Positions 12,260 through 23,335 are shown, numbered from the stretch's first letter. The stretch: 64,000 bases of DNA from Anisodus tanguticus (GCA_034509755.1 CM067543.1:16368954-16432953), one strand, 5' to 3'. Notes: generated by a model from the sequence alone, not told the origin. Numbers and translations are program-made.

Positions 12260-12272
12260 TCTCCCCTTCTTT
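12260..12272 (-). promoter_or_regulatory. Polypurine tract of Gypsy-B
   Basis: On the minus strand AGAAGGGGAGATTT directly precedes the 3' LTR start (ATGAAAGAAA...). This is the expected plus-strand primer position. Confidence 0.7.
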
Positions 12273-12359
12273 GAAAGAATTTATCCTCAAATTCTCGTCG
12301 ACTAAATACATTGAGAAGTCTCCAACACGAAATGTTGAACTTCCATATCCGTCCGGAAG

Positions 12360-12845
12360 TTATTCCTTGTAGAAAGGATCTACATACAAGAAAAAGGGTT
12401 TCGGCTCTAAATGATGTCCGCATTGGATCAAGGACTCCATAATATACAATGCCTCCTCATAAGTAGAATTATGGAGATGTATATCACCCAAATGTTCACT
12501 AGAGAATTGAATGGGTACCTTGTCTTGAATTAAGACGGTACCAATATTTATTCCACTAGCCTCACATTCCATTTCCAATGGCTTCTCACGGTTTGGGAGA
12601 GCTAGAATCGGTACTTCACATAACTTTCCCTTCGAGGTTTCCAAAGGTTCTTGTGTTCATTGGGACCATTTCAACTTACCCTTTTTCATTAGTTTAGTAG
12701 CAAGGGGACACAAATCTCGAGTGACTCGATGAGGAAACGAAGCTTTACTTACACTCGGAGGTTTGGGCCAACTTCAGATAGTTCCCGTCTTGAATGGATT
12801 CACATGAATGCTCTCGGATGATACTATATATCCTAAGATTAGGAT
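12360..12845 (-). pseudogene. Gypsy-B displaced RT C-terminus and RNase H N-terminal half
   Basis: On the minus strand 12840-12790 reads ILGYIVSSESIHVNP, the RT thumb motif. It is followed by a connection region and the RNase H start (12644-12360) with LEMECEASGINIGTVLIQ and the HNSTYEEALYIMESLIQ segment, ending HHLEPKPFFLYVD. In a normal gypsy element these lie between RT and the RNase H C-terminus. Here they lie after the integrase, next to the 3' LTR. Confidence 0.75.
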
Positions 12846-13110
12846 TCTAGTAATCATACAAGAATACTTCTTTAACTTGCCACACAACCTTACATCTTCA
12901 TTCAAATACAAGTTTACAATATGTGTCGCATCATCGGTATTGTGACAAGCGATGAAGTGAGCCATCTTCACATACCTATCCACAATGACCATGATCAAGC
13001 TTTTGTCCCGTTGTGTTCTTGGTAAGTCGAGGAGGAGATCCAATCTCACATATTCCCATGGTCACTCTGAATCAGGTAAAAGATTGTACGATTCTTTGTG
13101 GAATGATCTT
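12846..13110 (-). pseudogene. Gypsy-B integrase fragment
   Basis: It contains the core segment MRLDLLLDLPRTQRDKSLI, then IVDRYVKMAHFIACH and ATHIVNLYLNEDVRL, the region between the first and second catalytic acids. It stops shortly after DVRLCGKLKK, before the second Asp, and runs straight into RT thumb sequence. It is truncated and inactive. Confidence 0.75.
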
Positions 13111-13224
13111 TTAGCCCTTTAACAAATGGAATACTTTCTTACCACTCCATTTACATCTTCAAACTCGTGATCTCGTTCATGTCACTCTTTTAGCACTTCA
13201 AGTCCCACCAATTTTTATTCACGC

Positions 13225-13400
13225 ATGGTCAACATTATGTGCCTTTGGGAAAGTGTATCTGCCACTATGTTGGGTTTGCCATCTTTGTATCCTGTAGAGA
13301 ATGTGAACGTTTGCAAGTATGCTACCCACTTAGCATGCTTTGGATTCACTTTTTTTTGCCATGTAAATACTTCTAAGATTCATGATCCGAATATAAGACA
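13225..13400 (-). pseudogene. Gypsy-B RNase H C-terminal fragment
   Basis: The minus strand reads KPFVLYSDHES, then a KVNPKHAKWVAYLQTFTF-like segment, then KDGKPNIVADTLSQRH. These are the RNase H C-terminal motifs of gypsy pol. It is fused directly to the RT palm (MPFELCNAPSSFM), so the RT C-terminus and RNase H N-terminus are missing between them. Confidence 0.75.
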
Positions 13401-13908
13401 AAAGGTTTTGGCCTCATGAAAGAGCTTGGAGCATTACATAATTCAAATGGCATCACGAGCCATTCGTCCAAACCATACTTGGCTTTGAAACCATCTTCCA
13501 TTCACCTTCCTCTCGGGTTCTCATGTGATGGTAGCCACTCCTAAAATCTATTGTGGTGAACAACTTGGCCCCACCCAATTCGTCCAAACAATAATCCATT
13601 CTCGTCATAGGGGAGTAATACCTCACGATGATGTTGTAGACCACTCGGCTATCCATACACATGCGCCAAACTTCACCTTTCTTCGGCACCAATAATGCGG
13701 GTGTCGTACATGGTCTAAGGCTCTCTTGGACCAAGCCTTTGTCTAGTTGTTCTTGCAACTTCTTAGCCTCTTCCGGATTGCAACTATCGTATGGATGATT
13801 AGGTAATGAACTTCTTGGAATAACATCAATAACATGTTCACTCCTTTTGGTTGAGGTTAATCCGGGTGCAAGATCATCCGAAAGTACATCATCCAAGACC
13901 TCCTTCAA
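13401..13908 (-). pseudogene. Gypsy-B RT N-terminal half
   Basis: It contains the RT lead-in LDKGLVQESLRPCTTPALLVPKK, the fingers motif RMCMDSRVVYN, TTIDFRSGYHHMR (catalytic Asp), and on through DEWLVMPFELCNAPSSFM. The YxDD motif is absent because the sequence jumps to the RNase H C-terminus. It resembles plant chromovirus RT, with Reina the closest by eye. Confidence 0.8.
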
Positions 13909-14099
13909 GTCGGCATTTTCAACCGCATCTATAGAACTCCCCTTTTTTTATTCTTCTTCTATCTTTCGGGCATCAAGTAAGTGTGCATCGGATTTCTCCT
14001 TGCATTTCTTGGCATTTTTTATCTTCATTTTCTTCACCTCACTAGGTGATAATGGCATCAACTGGATCTTTTTATCATCCTTTTAAAAAGAATAGATAT

Positions 14100-14718
14100 T
14101 TTTTCCCTATCATGTTGTACCTTCCGATCAAATTTCCATGGTCAACCCAACAACATATGGCAAGCATCCATAGGTAGGACGTTACACCATATTTCATCTT
14201 CATACCTACCAACCTGGAAATTCACAAGGGTTTGCTTCATAACTTTTAGCTCTTCTTTATTCACCCATTGGAGATCATATGGTTTGGGATGGTCGCGGGT
14301 TGGTAATTTTAATTTGTGACCATCTCTACGGAAGACATATTGGTACAACTTCCTTCATCAATAATCATATTACACACTTTTCTTTTACTTTGCATCATTT
14401 GTAAAAGAGTTGATCTTGTTGTGTCTCCCCATGTTCTTCAAGTTGAACATTTAACATATGTTGGAGTACTAAACTCTTATTCTTCTCTGCTAGATCAACG
14501 TCTTCCTCTAAGACTTCCTTGGCCTCGGGATCCTTAACAACGGAGGAATCCCCATAATTTTGGTATTCTTCCATTTCATATCTTGGGATGTTTTGTACAA
14601 CCCCAGATTTGGCTTTATTCACCACGGCATGCCTCACAAATTTTTTTCTCAAGCTTTGCGCATGTTTCGCAAAAATATCACTTACGACCCTTTGATGTTC
14701 TTCATTTAAGTGAGCCAT
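14100..14718 (-). pseudogene. Gypsy-B gag and protease remnant
   Basis: A likely start at MAHLNEEHQR (14718) lies 30 bp inside the PBS. An acidic low-similarity stretch follows, then a protease-like region (14348-14142) with the motif DEIWCNVLPMDACHMLLG, as in the distal protease flap of chromoviruses. The catalytic DSG is not seen, and most of gag including the zinc knuckle is missing. Confidence 0.6.
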
Positions 14719-14747
14719 AGCGTCAAGGCGTGGGACGGAATTGCCTA

Positions 14748-14759
14748 GCTCTGATACCA
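14748..14759 (-). promoter_or_regulatory. Primer binding site of Gypsy-B
   Basis: TGGTATCAGAGC on the minus strand, three bases from the LTR edge. It is complementary to the 3' end of plant initiator-Met tRNA. Confidence 0.85.
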
Positions 14760-14762
14760 ATC

Positions 14763-16444
14763 TGATGTATATATGGAAGGGTGAGTGAAGGTGAGTTGAT
14801 CGGAGTTTGGTTGGACACGGGTTGACACAAAAATGGGATCGAAAGTAGGATGTTTGGTGGGACGTTTCTGCCGAACAGTGGGGTGTTTGGTGGGGTAGAC
14901 GGGTAGATTCAGGGGGATCGGGCTTAGATATTTTGTGGGGGTGTTCTAGATACGTTGAGGGTTGTATTGATGGTCGGGTTTGGTGGTTAGATGGTGGCAA
15001 GGTGTCGAAAATGGATCTGGACAGTAGGTTCTCGGTAAGAGGTGTTTTGTGGACTGTTTGTTGCTGTCGGGATTGAACGGGTGTGTATGGGTGGTTTCAA
15101 TTTATAACCTTTGGTGTGGTTGTTTGGGAAGTATTGTGGTGTATGATGGTGAGAAGAATCAGGTTGTTTGCATGAGGAATAAACATGAGGTTGCTAAGTG
15201 TAAGCTCGGGTACAAACCAAGTGAGGATCGGTTGATATGGACAAGGAGAGAGACACGAGGTTGCTAAGTACAAGCTCGAGTCGACACCAAGTAAAGTAGG
15301 CCAATTGGACAAGGATTTGACTAAGGTTGCTAAGTACTATCTCGAGAATAAACCAACTGAGGGTGGCCGATGACCTTATGATAGTAACCGGATAGGACCT
15401 TGGCTTGGGTTTGGTTGGATCACAAAAGTTCAAACTTTCACTTGCACCGAAGGGGACCTTTGGCTTGGGTGTAGTTAGATCACACAAGTTCTAACTAAAC
15501 TTACACAGAATGAAACCTTATCTTGGGTTTAACTAGATCACAAAAGTTCTAACCAAACTTGCACCAAGGGTTTAACCCATAAAAGTATCGAGGTTCGGAA
15601 CACAAAAAGACCGATGGCCCACAAAAGGACCAACTAAGATAAACAACACAAAAGTTGAATAACTTAGCAAAATGAGTAAAACTAAAATATTTTTCATAAA
15701 TCTTCCACACCTTATTACATCAAGTATGGGTCCTATTTATACTAATACATAGACTGTTCTAAAAGACAACTTAATGGACACTTAACTTGAACTACTTCGG
15801 CCACAATGGGAAAGGGAGTTTGGCCGAATGGGAAAGGGATGGGGTTCGGCCAACTCTTGAAGTTCTCTAGGCCATTCCTTTGTATCTTTCATGTAGATGA
15901 ATGCATAAACTTAGGCCACTCATGAATCATCCCCTTGGAATACGTTTGGAACCTTCCATCTTTAGCATGTTCCTTGGCCGAATGGAAATGGGAGAATACT
16001 CGGCCACCCCTTCATATTCCCTAGGCCATTCTTGATGTCTTCTACATAGATAAGTGCATGAACTTATTAGTTCATGAATTATATTTATCTCCTTGGAAGC
16101 TCTTCTTCTAGATGATTCTTGTCCTTGTCACCCGATCATCTTACATGGCCTAGTCATTACATGGCCTAGTCAAATTATTACATGGCCTATTAATTATGTT
16201 CTAAGGAAGCTAGTAGTTAAGCTAGGAATTTAAATAAGCTAAAAGAAAAATGCTCTCGGCCAAGACTTACATAAAGGCCGAAAATAAATATGTTTTTTCT
16301 TGGATCTTCACGTCCAATCTTCAATTCCACTCCACAATCCATTCCATATGAAGCATATCACCATATGACGGATGACAATCTTTGGCACTCTTCACAAGTC
16401 ACCTCTCGGCTCATGTTGGGATTTTACGCTCGTTTCTTTCATCA
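14763..16444 (-). repeat. 5' LTR of Gypsy-B
   Basis: It is collinear with 10578-12258 over its full length, including the internal tandem repeats. ORFs in this LTR on either strand are not considered genes. Confidence 0.85.
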
Positions 16445-16449
16445 AGCCC

Positions 16450-16890
16450 ATAAAGAGCCTTTTTGAACTTGTATAATTTGCTCTCATTACCACTAACAAT
16501 AAAATCCTCAAGTTGGGAAACATAAACTTCTTTTTCTAAGTCCCTATTTAAGAATATGGATTTAACATCAAATTGATAAACGAGCCAGCTTAGTTTAGCA
16601 GCCAAAGATAAAAGTATTCTCGCCGTTTTAAAGTGAGCAACAGGTGAAAATGTCTTATCGTAATCAATCTGTTGATGTTGTGCATGATACTTTATTTTGA
16701 ACACTCATTTGAGGCCAATGGGCTCATTGCCATCTAGTAGATCCACCAATTCCTATGTCTGATTCTTCTCAATTGATAACATCTCTTCTATCATTGCATT
16801 CTTCCATTCTTGAATCTCTGTTGTTTCCTTAAAATATGTAGGTTCTGCAACATACAAAGCAAAAAAGCAATTTTCATAAATCTCCCTCAA
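16450..16890 (-). pseudogene. Copia-A RT N-terminal half
   Basis: 16704-16450 reads YHAQHQQIDYDKTFSPVAHF, then LVYQFDVKSIFLNRDLEKEVYVSQ and ends KALYG, exactly at the Gypsy-B insertion. Upstream, 16880-16705 holds the degenerate WKNAMIEEMLSIEKNQT segment with a stop. Joined across the insert it continues in 10572-10194. Confidence 0.85.
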
Positions 16891-18171
16891 TTATTTGAAT
16901 TTTGTTGGTGTAGTCTCGTTGGAAGAGTCTAATAAAGAAGAATTGTTGTCGCTTCTTTGGGGAGTTAAGGAGTGACCGCTTGATGGAGAAAAGGTGCTTG
17001 ATTGAGGAGTGGAAGGACCACTACTTGTTGGAGAATAGTTGGATGAGTTCCCTAGCATAGAATATGTTGCAGGCTCTTGATCAAAAACTTCATCGGTAGG
17101 CGACAATTTAATGTTTGAACTCACATTTCCAAAATCAATGTTCCAGCTTGCATCTTCATTAAATATAATATTTCTACTGATTATAATTTTGCCGCTCACT
17201 GAATTATATAGCTTATAAGCTTTGGATTGTGTGCTATATCCAACAAAGATACATTTTTCAGAATTTTCATCGAGCTTCTGACAAGCGTGTGAATTCACCA
17301 AAGCATAAGTTATACATCCAAAGATGTGTAAGTGGCTTACTTTGGGCTTGTTACATTTTCATGCTTCATATGGTGTTCGATTAAGAACTGCCTTGGTAGG
17401 TGAAATATTCAGCACATAGACAGCAGTGGCAACAACTTTGGCCCAGAAACACTTCGGTACACCTTTGGCTTGAATCATGTTTTACCCATCTCAACAACAG
17501 TCTGGTTCTTTCTCTTGGATACACCATTCCACTCCGGTGTATATGGTGTTGTGAGCTCTCTGTGAATACAATTTTCCTCACATAAAGTGTTGAATTCATT
17601 TGACATAAATTCACCACCTCTATCTGTTCACAGAATCTTGATTCTACAACCACTTTTGCCTCTCAATACAAAGCTTATATTTCTTGAAATTTTCAAATGT
17701 TTCAGATTTGAATTTCAAGAAATATATCCAACTCATTCAACTATAATCATCAATAAAAAGTAAAAACTATTGATTTCCACCAAAGGAATCAACACTCATA
17801 GGACCGGACAAATCAGCATGCATCAATTCAAGACAAACATAAGCTCTCCAAGACTTGCCTAGAGGAAATGCATTTCTATTTTGCTTCCCATACGCACATC
17901 CTTCAAATATTTCAAGAGCATCAATTTTAGGTAAATCAAGAATCATATTTTTACGACCAAATAATTGAAACCACTTTATATTCAAATGACCATAACGTAA
18001 ATGCCATAAATTATCTTTCGTACTGCCTTTGGTAACCAATGCACAACTTTTAACATCAGAAACTTCAAGGGAAAACATATTATATTTTGAGTCATTTAAC
18101 ATCAATAATTTTTGTCCTGATTTTTTATCTTGAATGTTACAGATTGTCATTAAACAGAATAAAATATCCAC
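16891..18171 (-). pseudogene. Copia-A integrase region
   Basis: 18171-17767 carries the GAG-pre-integrase LWHLRYGHLN motif and the zinc-binding C-x-Y-G-K-Q-N-R segment, reaching the first catalytic region MHADLSGPMSVDSFGGNQ. 17760-17381 covers the core in shifted frames (QKVVATAVYVLNI-like near 17420). 17301-16891 gives the C-terminal part FVGYSTQSKAYKLYN, IISRNIIFNEDASWN and a Ser/Pro-rich tail. Frameshifts break the ORF. Confidence 0.75.
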
Positions 18172-18430
18172 AAGTCATTAATTTCCCAACACTCAACAGG
18201 TTATGGGTGAGACAAGGAACATACTGCACATCGTGGAGAAGTTTTACATTACCATGAGAAGGTTTTAGCGCGATTGTATCTTTTTCTTCGACTTTCATTG
18301 TCTTGTCATTTCCAAGTCGAACTTCTGACTTATCCGATTCATCAAGTGCTTTGAACAATGAGTTTCTTCCAGACATGTGGTTGGAGCAACCACTCTCAGT
18401 GATCCAGACATTATCCGAGATTCAGTCAAT
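18137..18430 (-). pseudogene. Copia-A protease remnant
   Basis: It has VRLGNDKTMKVEEKDTIAL and LHDVQYVPCLTHNLLSVGKL, the second half of the copia protease that precedes GAG-pre-integrase. The catalytic DSGCSNH-type motif upstream is degraded (near 18400). Confidence 0.7.
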
Positions 18431-19247
18431 TGTCTTGATCGTGGAATATTATTGCAATGGCGACACTGAATATTGTTCTTGAAATGCTGGTGCTCACCAC
18501 CAAATTGACCTCGTCCTCTTCCACGATCTCAAACATGGAAACTACTTCTGCCTCCTTGTCTTCTAACATTTTAAATTTCTAATTTGCCTTTAAAAGAAGA
18601 CTCCCCCTTTATTTGAAACACTTTCTCTTCACCTTTTTCTTGAGAGGCATTCAGTATATCCTCATTAACTTGCAACGAACTTATCAATTCATCAAAGATA
18701 TAAGTAGATAAATCATGTGACTCCTCAATGGCAGCAACGACATGATCAAATCTTTTTATTAAGACTTTTTATAACTTTAGAGACAACAGTTTCATCGGTA
18801 ATTTTGTCACCATATGCCTTCATTTGATTAACAATTGCACTCACCCTAGATAAGTAGTCTTGCACAGATTCACTACTTCTCATGGATGAATTTTCAAAAT
18901 CATGTCGGAGTAACCGGAGTTTGACAGTCATTACCTTTGTTGAGCCATGGAATTCGTTTTTCAAAATTTCCCATGCTTTCTTTGAAGTCTCTATAGCAGC
19001 GATTCTGGAGAAAATTGAATCTTGCATTGATTGTTGGATGTAAAACAAAGCCTTGGAATTCTTAATTCTTTTTGTTCTCCCGCAATTTTTTTGCTTCATC
19101 TTCCTCAGCATAGCCATTTTCCACCAAATTCCACAATTCTTGAGACTTGAACAAAGTCTTCATATTAATGCTCCAAAATTCATAGTTATCCCTATTAAAA
19201 ATGGGAATTGGTTACTGAGATGCGGTAGATGCTCCATTGTTAGTCAT
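18431..19247 (-). pseudogene. Copia-A gag remnant
   Basis: A start at 19247 (MTNNGASTASQ, then a stop) leads to the UBN2-type Gag: NYEFWSINMKTLF, ALFYIQQSMQDSIFSRI, TSKKAWEILKNEFHGS, SVQDYLSRVSAIVNQMKAYG. The last ORF piece is 19117-18746. A Gly/Arg-rich stretch and a partial zinc knuckle follow (about 18560-18450). Confidence 0.8.
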
Positions 19248-19370
19248 TCTTGTCCTCAATTTTGACTTTCTTCTTGTTCTTGATTTACCTCCTAGTTTAA
19301 CCTAACTTGGATAGAGAAAAGAATTGAAAATAAAAAAAATTGGATTCTCTTTTTAATTTCACTCTCCATG

Positions 19371-19382
19371 GCTCTGATACCA
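19371..19382 (-). promoter_or_regulatory. Primer binding site of Copia-A
   Basis: TGGTATCAGAGC on the minus strand, a few bases from the 5' LTR end ...CCCAACA. It matches initiator-Met tRNA. Confidence 0.9.
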
Positions 19383-19386
19383 AAAT

Positions 19387-19878
19387 TGTTGGGAAGAAGA
19401 AGAAGAAGAAGAGGAGGAAGAGGAGGAAGCGGAAGAAGAAGAAGAGGAAGAGGAGGAGGAAGAAGAGGAAGAGGACCATGAAGAAGAAGAAGAAGAGGAA
19501 GAGGAAGAGGAGGAAAAGGAAGAGGAAGAGGAAGAAGAAGAGGAAGATGAATATGAGGAGGAGAGGATGAGGAGGAAGAAGAGGAGGAGGAGGAGGAGGA
19601 GGAGGAGGAGAAGAAGAAGAAGAAGAAGAAGAAGAGGAGGAGGAGGAGGAGGAGGAGGAGGAGGAGGAGGAGGAGGAGAAGGAGGAGGAGGGAGACTTGA
19701 ACGTTTTCTATTACAACAGAAAATAAGATACATAATACACTTTAAATAGGCATTAAAACATGATTCACTGACTTAATTACTAATTAGACACTAACAAATA
19801 TATACTTTGACTAAATTAAAACTTCCTACAAACATGAAATCTGGCAACTACTAATTACATTTGAATCAATATTCAACA
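19387..19878 (-). repeat. 5' LTR of Copia-A with a microsatellite expansion
   Basis: It runs from TGTTGAATATTG (19878 downward) to CCCAACA (19387). About 300 bp next to the PBS is a purine/pyrimidine microsatellite that the 3' LTR lacks. Confidence 0.8.
19394..19690. repeat. (GAA/GGA)n microsatellite, about 300 bp
   Basis: An almost pure purine run on the plus strand, changing from GAAGAG mixtures to a (GGA)n block at about 19633-19690. Very few pyrimidines interrupt it. The Lys/Arg/Glu- and Ser/Leu/Pro-rich ORFs here are artefacts of the repeat. Confidence 0.95.
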
Positions 19879-20621
19879 TAACGTTCTCCTATATTTTATT
19901 TCGCTCTCCTATTTAAAGAAGTATATTTGAATGACATGCTTACCGTAGATTCTTTTCTTATCATCTTCAACCACCGTCAATTCCATCAGCTTCGCCAAAA
20001 TTACTTGCTCAAGTATTCCTCCTTTAGCTAATCAAGTAACTAGTATTGCAGATTCCAATGTTTAAAAAGCCAATGCACCGAATAATGGAAGAATTTTCAT
20101 ATTTTAGAACTATCTAAGCTTTATGGTTGTTATTGGAAGCACAATCACTATTGAAATCACGAGGAAAATTCAATTAGAACATTGACCTTGCGAACTGGTG
20201 AACGGTAAGGTGACAATTAACTTTACTAAAGCACAAGTGATTTATAGGATGAGACATGGCAATTAACTATTATTGAAAAACATTTAAGAATTAGACCTGC
20301 TATTTATCGGATTCGAACAGAGTTCATTGAAAAATTTGATCGCGATTACGCAATGCACCAAATTGCAGAAAAATCTGCAACTACACAATAAGTTCAAACG
20401 ACATAATAAGTCACTGAATTTCTCGGGCCCAACCCAAACCATGCTTAGAAGCCTCAAATGGTACTATTGACTTATTGAGAACATGATTTGAAATACAACT
20501 ACTGAAAAAGGCTTTGGCTTGTTACACTAACAAAGTGTGCTCATTATTTGTAGCCCAAATCCAACAAAATTGGACTTTCAGTTACAATCTTCTTAGGGAA
20601 CTTGACAAATGGTACAACTCA
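19879..20621. other. Intergenic, nothing recognised
   Basis: AT-rich flank of Copia-A with no ORF of known type, RNA gene or clear repeat. Confidence 0.5.
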
Positions 20622-20776
20622 AGATTCATATGGACTAGTATATTATATGTTTATAATATAACTAGTCTCTATAAACGCACAATTGCACGTTATTTCCAGA
20701 CAATCTCTATTTTAGTCAATGGAGGAAAAACTTTATTCCCAGACAATCTCAATTGTAGTAAAAAAATAAGATAATG

Positions 20777-20823
<47 letters not shown>

Positions 20824-21086
20824 CAGTCATTAATGCTTGCATTATGGTAGGTTGTCTACATCAGACCCTTTAGCGTACGAACCCTTCTCGGGACCCTGCT
20901 AACATCGGATGCTTTGTGCACCGGGATGCCGAGATTCATATGGACTAGTATATTATATGTTTATAATATAACTAGTCTCTATAAACGCACAATTGCACGT
21001 TATTTCCAGACAATCTCTATTTTAGTCAATGGAGGAAAAACTTTATTCCCAGACAATCTCAATTGTAGTAAAAAAATAAGATAATG

Positions 21087-21123
<37 letters not shown>

Positions 21124-21384
21124 CGATCATTAATGCTTGCATTATGGTAGGTTGTCTACATCGACCCTTTAGCGTACGAACCCTTCTCGGGACCCTGCTA
21201 ACATCGGATGCTTTGTGCACCGGGATGCCGAGATTCATATGGACTAGTATATTATATGTTTATAATATAACTAGTCTCTATAAACGCACAATTGCACGTT
21301 ATTTCCGGACAATCTCTATTTTAGTCAATGGAGGAAAAACTTTATTCCCGACAATCTCAATTGTAGTAAAAAAATAAGATAATG

Positions 21385-21451
<67 letters not shown>

Positions 21452-21560
21452 CGACTTTAATGCCTGCGTTATTATGGTAGGTTGTCTACATCAGACCCTT
21501 TAGCGTACGACCCTTCTCGGGACCCTGCTAACATCGGATGGTTTGTGCACCGGGATGCCG
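20622..21560 (+). repeat. Three tandem 300-330 bp units ending in a TS-SINE-like 3' part
   Basis: The units start at 20622, 20932 and 21231, each with AGATTCATATGGACTAGT. Each contains a near-palindrome (ACTAGTATATTATA...TATAATATAACTAGT), a non-coding stretch, a (TA)n run of varying length, and a 3' part 'ggtaggttgtctacatc...gggaccctgc...gatgctttgtgcaccgggatgccg'. That 3' part resembles the Solanaceae TS SINE. The last unit ends in a T run, as a SINE tail would. Length differences come mainly from (TA)n. Confidence 0.8.
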
Positions 21561-22394
21561 TTTTTTATCATTATTATTATATATACATTAATCTTATGAG
21601 TTACAAAAATATTTAACTTATAAATTTTTTATTTTACTAAATTTGATTTATAATCACACAAATATCTACGACTTGTTTTAGACCACAATTTTTTTAAAAA
21701 TATTCTTATAATTTGTGACCCGTCAAACACGATCACATAATTAAAATTGATGAAATATTTTTTTTTTCAAGAATAAAAAATCAATAAGTTTTTAAGTAGT
21801 AAAAGTAAACATGAGAAAAGTATGTTAAGACTATCCATGAATCTGAACCTTATAGTTTCAAAATTTAACAATTTTGCAATATTCATGTACTCATTATTTT
21901 ATTAGCTTATGTTTTGCACGTTATTATAAAATTGACTAAAAATATGAACTAAAAGTAAAGTATATGTGTTAGAGGGTAGTTCATCTTTCACTGATTGGTG
22001 AGAGTCGATTATATATGTAATTTTCCCTCCCCCTAGTACAAATAAATAAATAAAAGTAAACGGTAATTTATGGCTAGTTATTTGGCAAATATTATAAACT
22101 TTGATCAGATAATTGAATTAAAAACTTTTCATACAATTCTAGGTGATTAAACAAAATAACAGCACTCCTAAATCGGATGCTTATGAGTTAGTTTCTTCGT
22201 TGCAACGCCATCAAACACATAGTTTATCCAAAGAAGCAATTCTTACACATGAACAGAGAGTTTAGAGGCTAATCCACACTTATCCTCATTATTTAACTGA
22301 TTGTTTCCGTGTTAGCCATTGTGCTTAGATAGATGTTTGTATCTTATTATACACACTTTGTAAGTCTTTTATCATAATTTTAGTTGATTTTAAA

Positions 22395-22560
22395 GCCTAA
22401 AATATTATAATTATATATATCTATTTCATGAGTACAAAAACATTGCTATAGTATAGGATTGTATCTACTTAATACTTCTTTGAAATTGATGTTCTCGGTT
22501 TTATTTTCTTTTTTTTTTCCATATAGAAAATATATTATAACTAAGATAATTCGATATTAA
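22395..22560 (+). repeat. Dispersed repeat fragment (copy 1)
   Basis: It shares 'cttaatacttctttgaaattgat' and the following T-rich and 'catatagaaaatat' sequence with 34380-34520. Class unknown. Confidence 0.6.
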
Positions 22561-22854
22561 AAAATAATATATAATCAGAAGATAATTAAACAAAGAAACT
22601 TAAATTTTCTTGTTCAATGTTTAATTTTTATATACGACCTTTAACGAAAATAATGAAAATTATACCTTGTTCAACCATATAAAAAGCTTTTGCAAACAAA
22701 TAGATTTGAACAAAAGGTAACACGTCCTGGGATAACTTCAATACCGGGAAGACACTGGAATTAGAAGTGTACGAAGACTCTTCATCCATTGGCATTATCT
22801 AACTGGAATTAGTGTGAAATAGTAAATTAATATTAAATTTTATCCTTTTATAAA

Positions 22855-23010
22855 GATATTAATCTAATTTTAAAGGACATAAAAGTCGTTCAACATTTAA
22901 AGAATATTTTGGTGAACCAACATTTATATTTATGTATTTATAATAACTAGTCTCTATGAAAGTACAGTTGCATGTTATTCCCAATCATAGTAAAAAATAT
23001 TAGATAATAT
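22855..23010 (+). repeat. Dispersed repeat fragment (copy 2)
   Basis: It contains 'gtcgttcaacatttaaagaatattttggt' and 'caacatttatatttatg', followed by 'actagtctctatg'. It matches 34095-34190 and, in part, 35100-35175. The same 'actagtctctata' stretch starts the TS-SINE-like tandem units. Confidence 0.6.
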
Positions 23011-23335
23011 TATTTGTAATTATATACATTTATTCATATGTTTAAAAATGTTACTATTATTACCTCAAAAATTACATTAATGACTTGAAAGTGTTTTGAA
23101 TCAAAAGCATAAAACGAATAATTAAGTAATAGCCTAAAGAAATTTGCATATTAACCAACTAATTTGATTAACAAATCATTGCAAACTCAGTTCTTATGCA
23201 CTCATCAAACACAAAAATTAATTACCAAAAAAGAAAAGGCTCGGAAAGTAAAAACAGTACTCCAACTATCAGAATTACAAGTATCAATTTTCTTCTCACC
23301 TGGTGTCTTCTTCCCCTTCAACTTTTCCTTCAAAG

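Larger units (their letters stand above)
10578..16444 (-). mobile_element. Gypsy-B: nested chromovirus-type element in Copia-A
   Basis: It starts TG and ends CA (plus strand), and is flanked by the direct repeat AGCCC at 10573-10577 and 16445-16449. Removing it and one copy of AGCCC restores the Copia-A KALYGLKQA reading. It has two LTRs of about 1.68 kb, a PBS, a purine tract and gag/pro/pol remnants on the minus strand. The RT resembles Reina-type chromoviruses. The pol domains are deleted and out of normal order, so it is non-autonomous. Confidence 0.85.
9251..19878 (-). mobile_element. Copia-A: Ty1/copia element split by a nested gypsy element
   Basis: On the minus strand the order is 5' LTR (19878-19387), PBS, gag, protease, integrase, RT, RNase H, 3' LTR (9486-9251). 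This is the copia order, with integrase before RT. Without the nested Gypsy-B insert and its duplicated 5 bp it is about 4.75 kb. The two LTRs share TTGAATATTGATTCAAATG and the following 150 bp with many differences, so it is an old insertion. The right flank is TAACG; no matching TSD is clear at the left, where the LTR end is eroded. Confidence 0.8.
21561..23330. other. Intergenic, AT-rich, with fragments of a dispersed repeat
   Basis: No gene seen. Two stretches (about 22395-22560 and 22855-23010) are similar to parts of 34085-34540 further along. Confidence 0.5.

Noticed and set aside
19340..19749. Open frames rich in Lys/Arg/Glu, Ser/Leu or Gly/Pro on both strands
   Set aside because: They are translations of the GAA/GGA microsatellite in the Copia-A LTR; all frames stay open because of the repeat.
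20780..21450. Tandem units with (TA)n as a possible CRISPR or origin-like array
   Set aside because: Plant genomic context, 300 bp units and SINE-like ends explain them; there are no short spacers.
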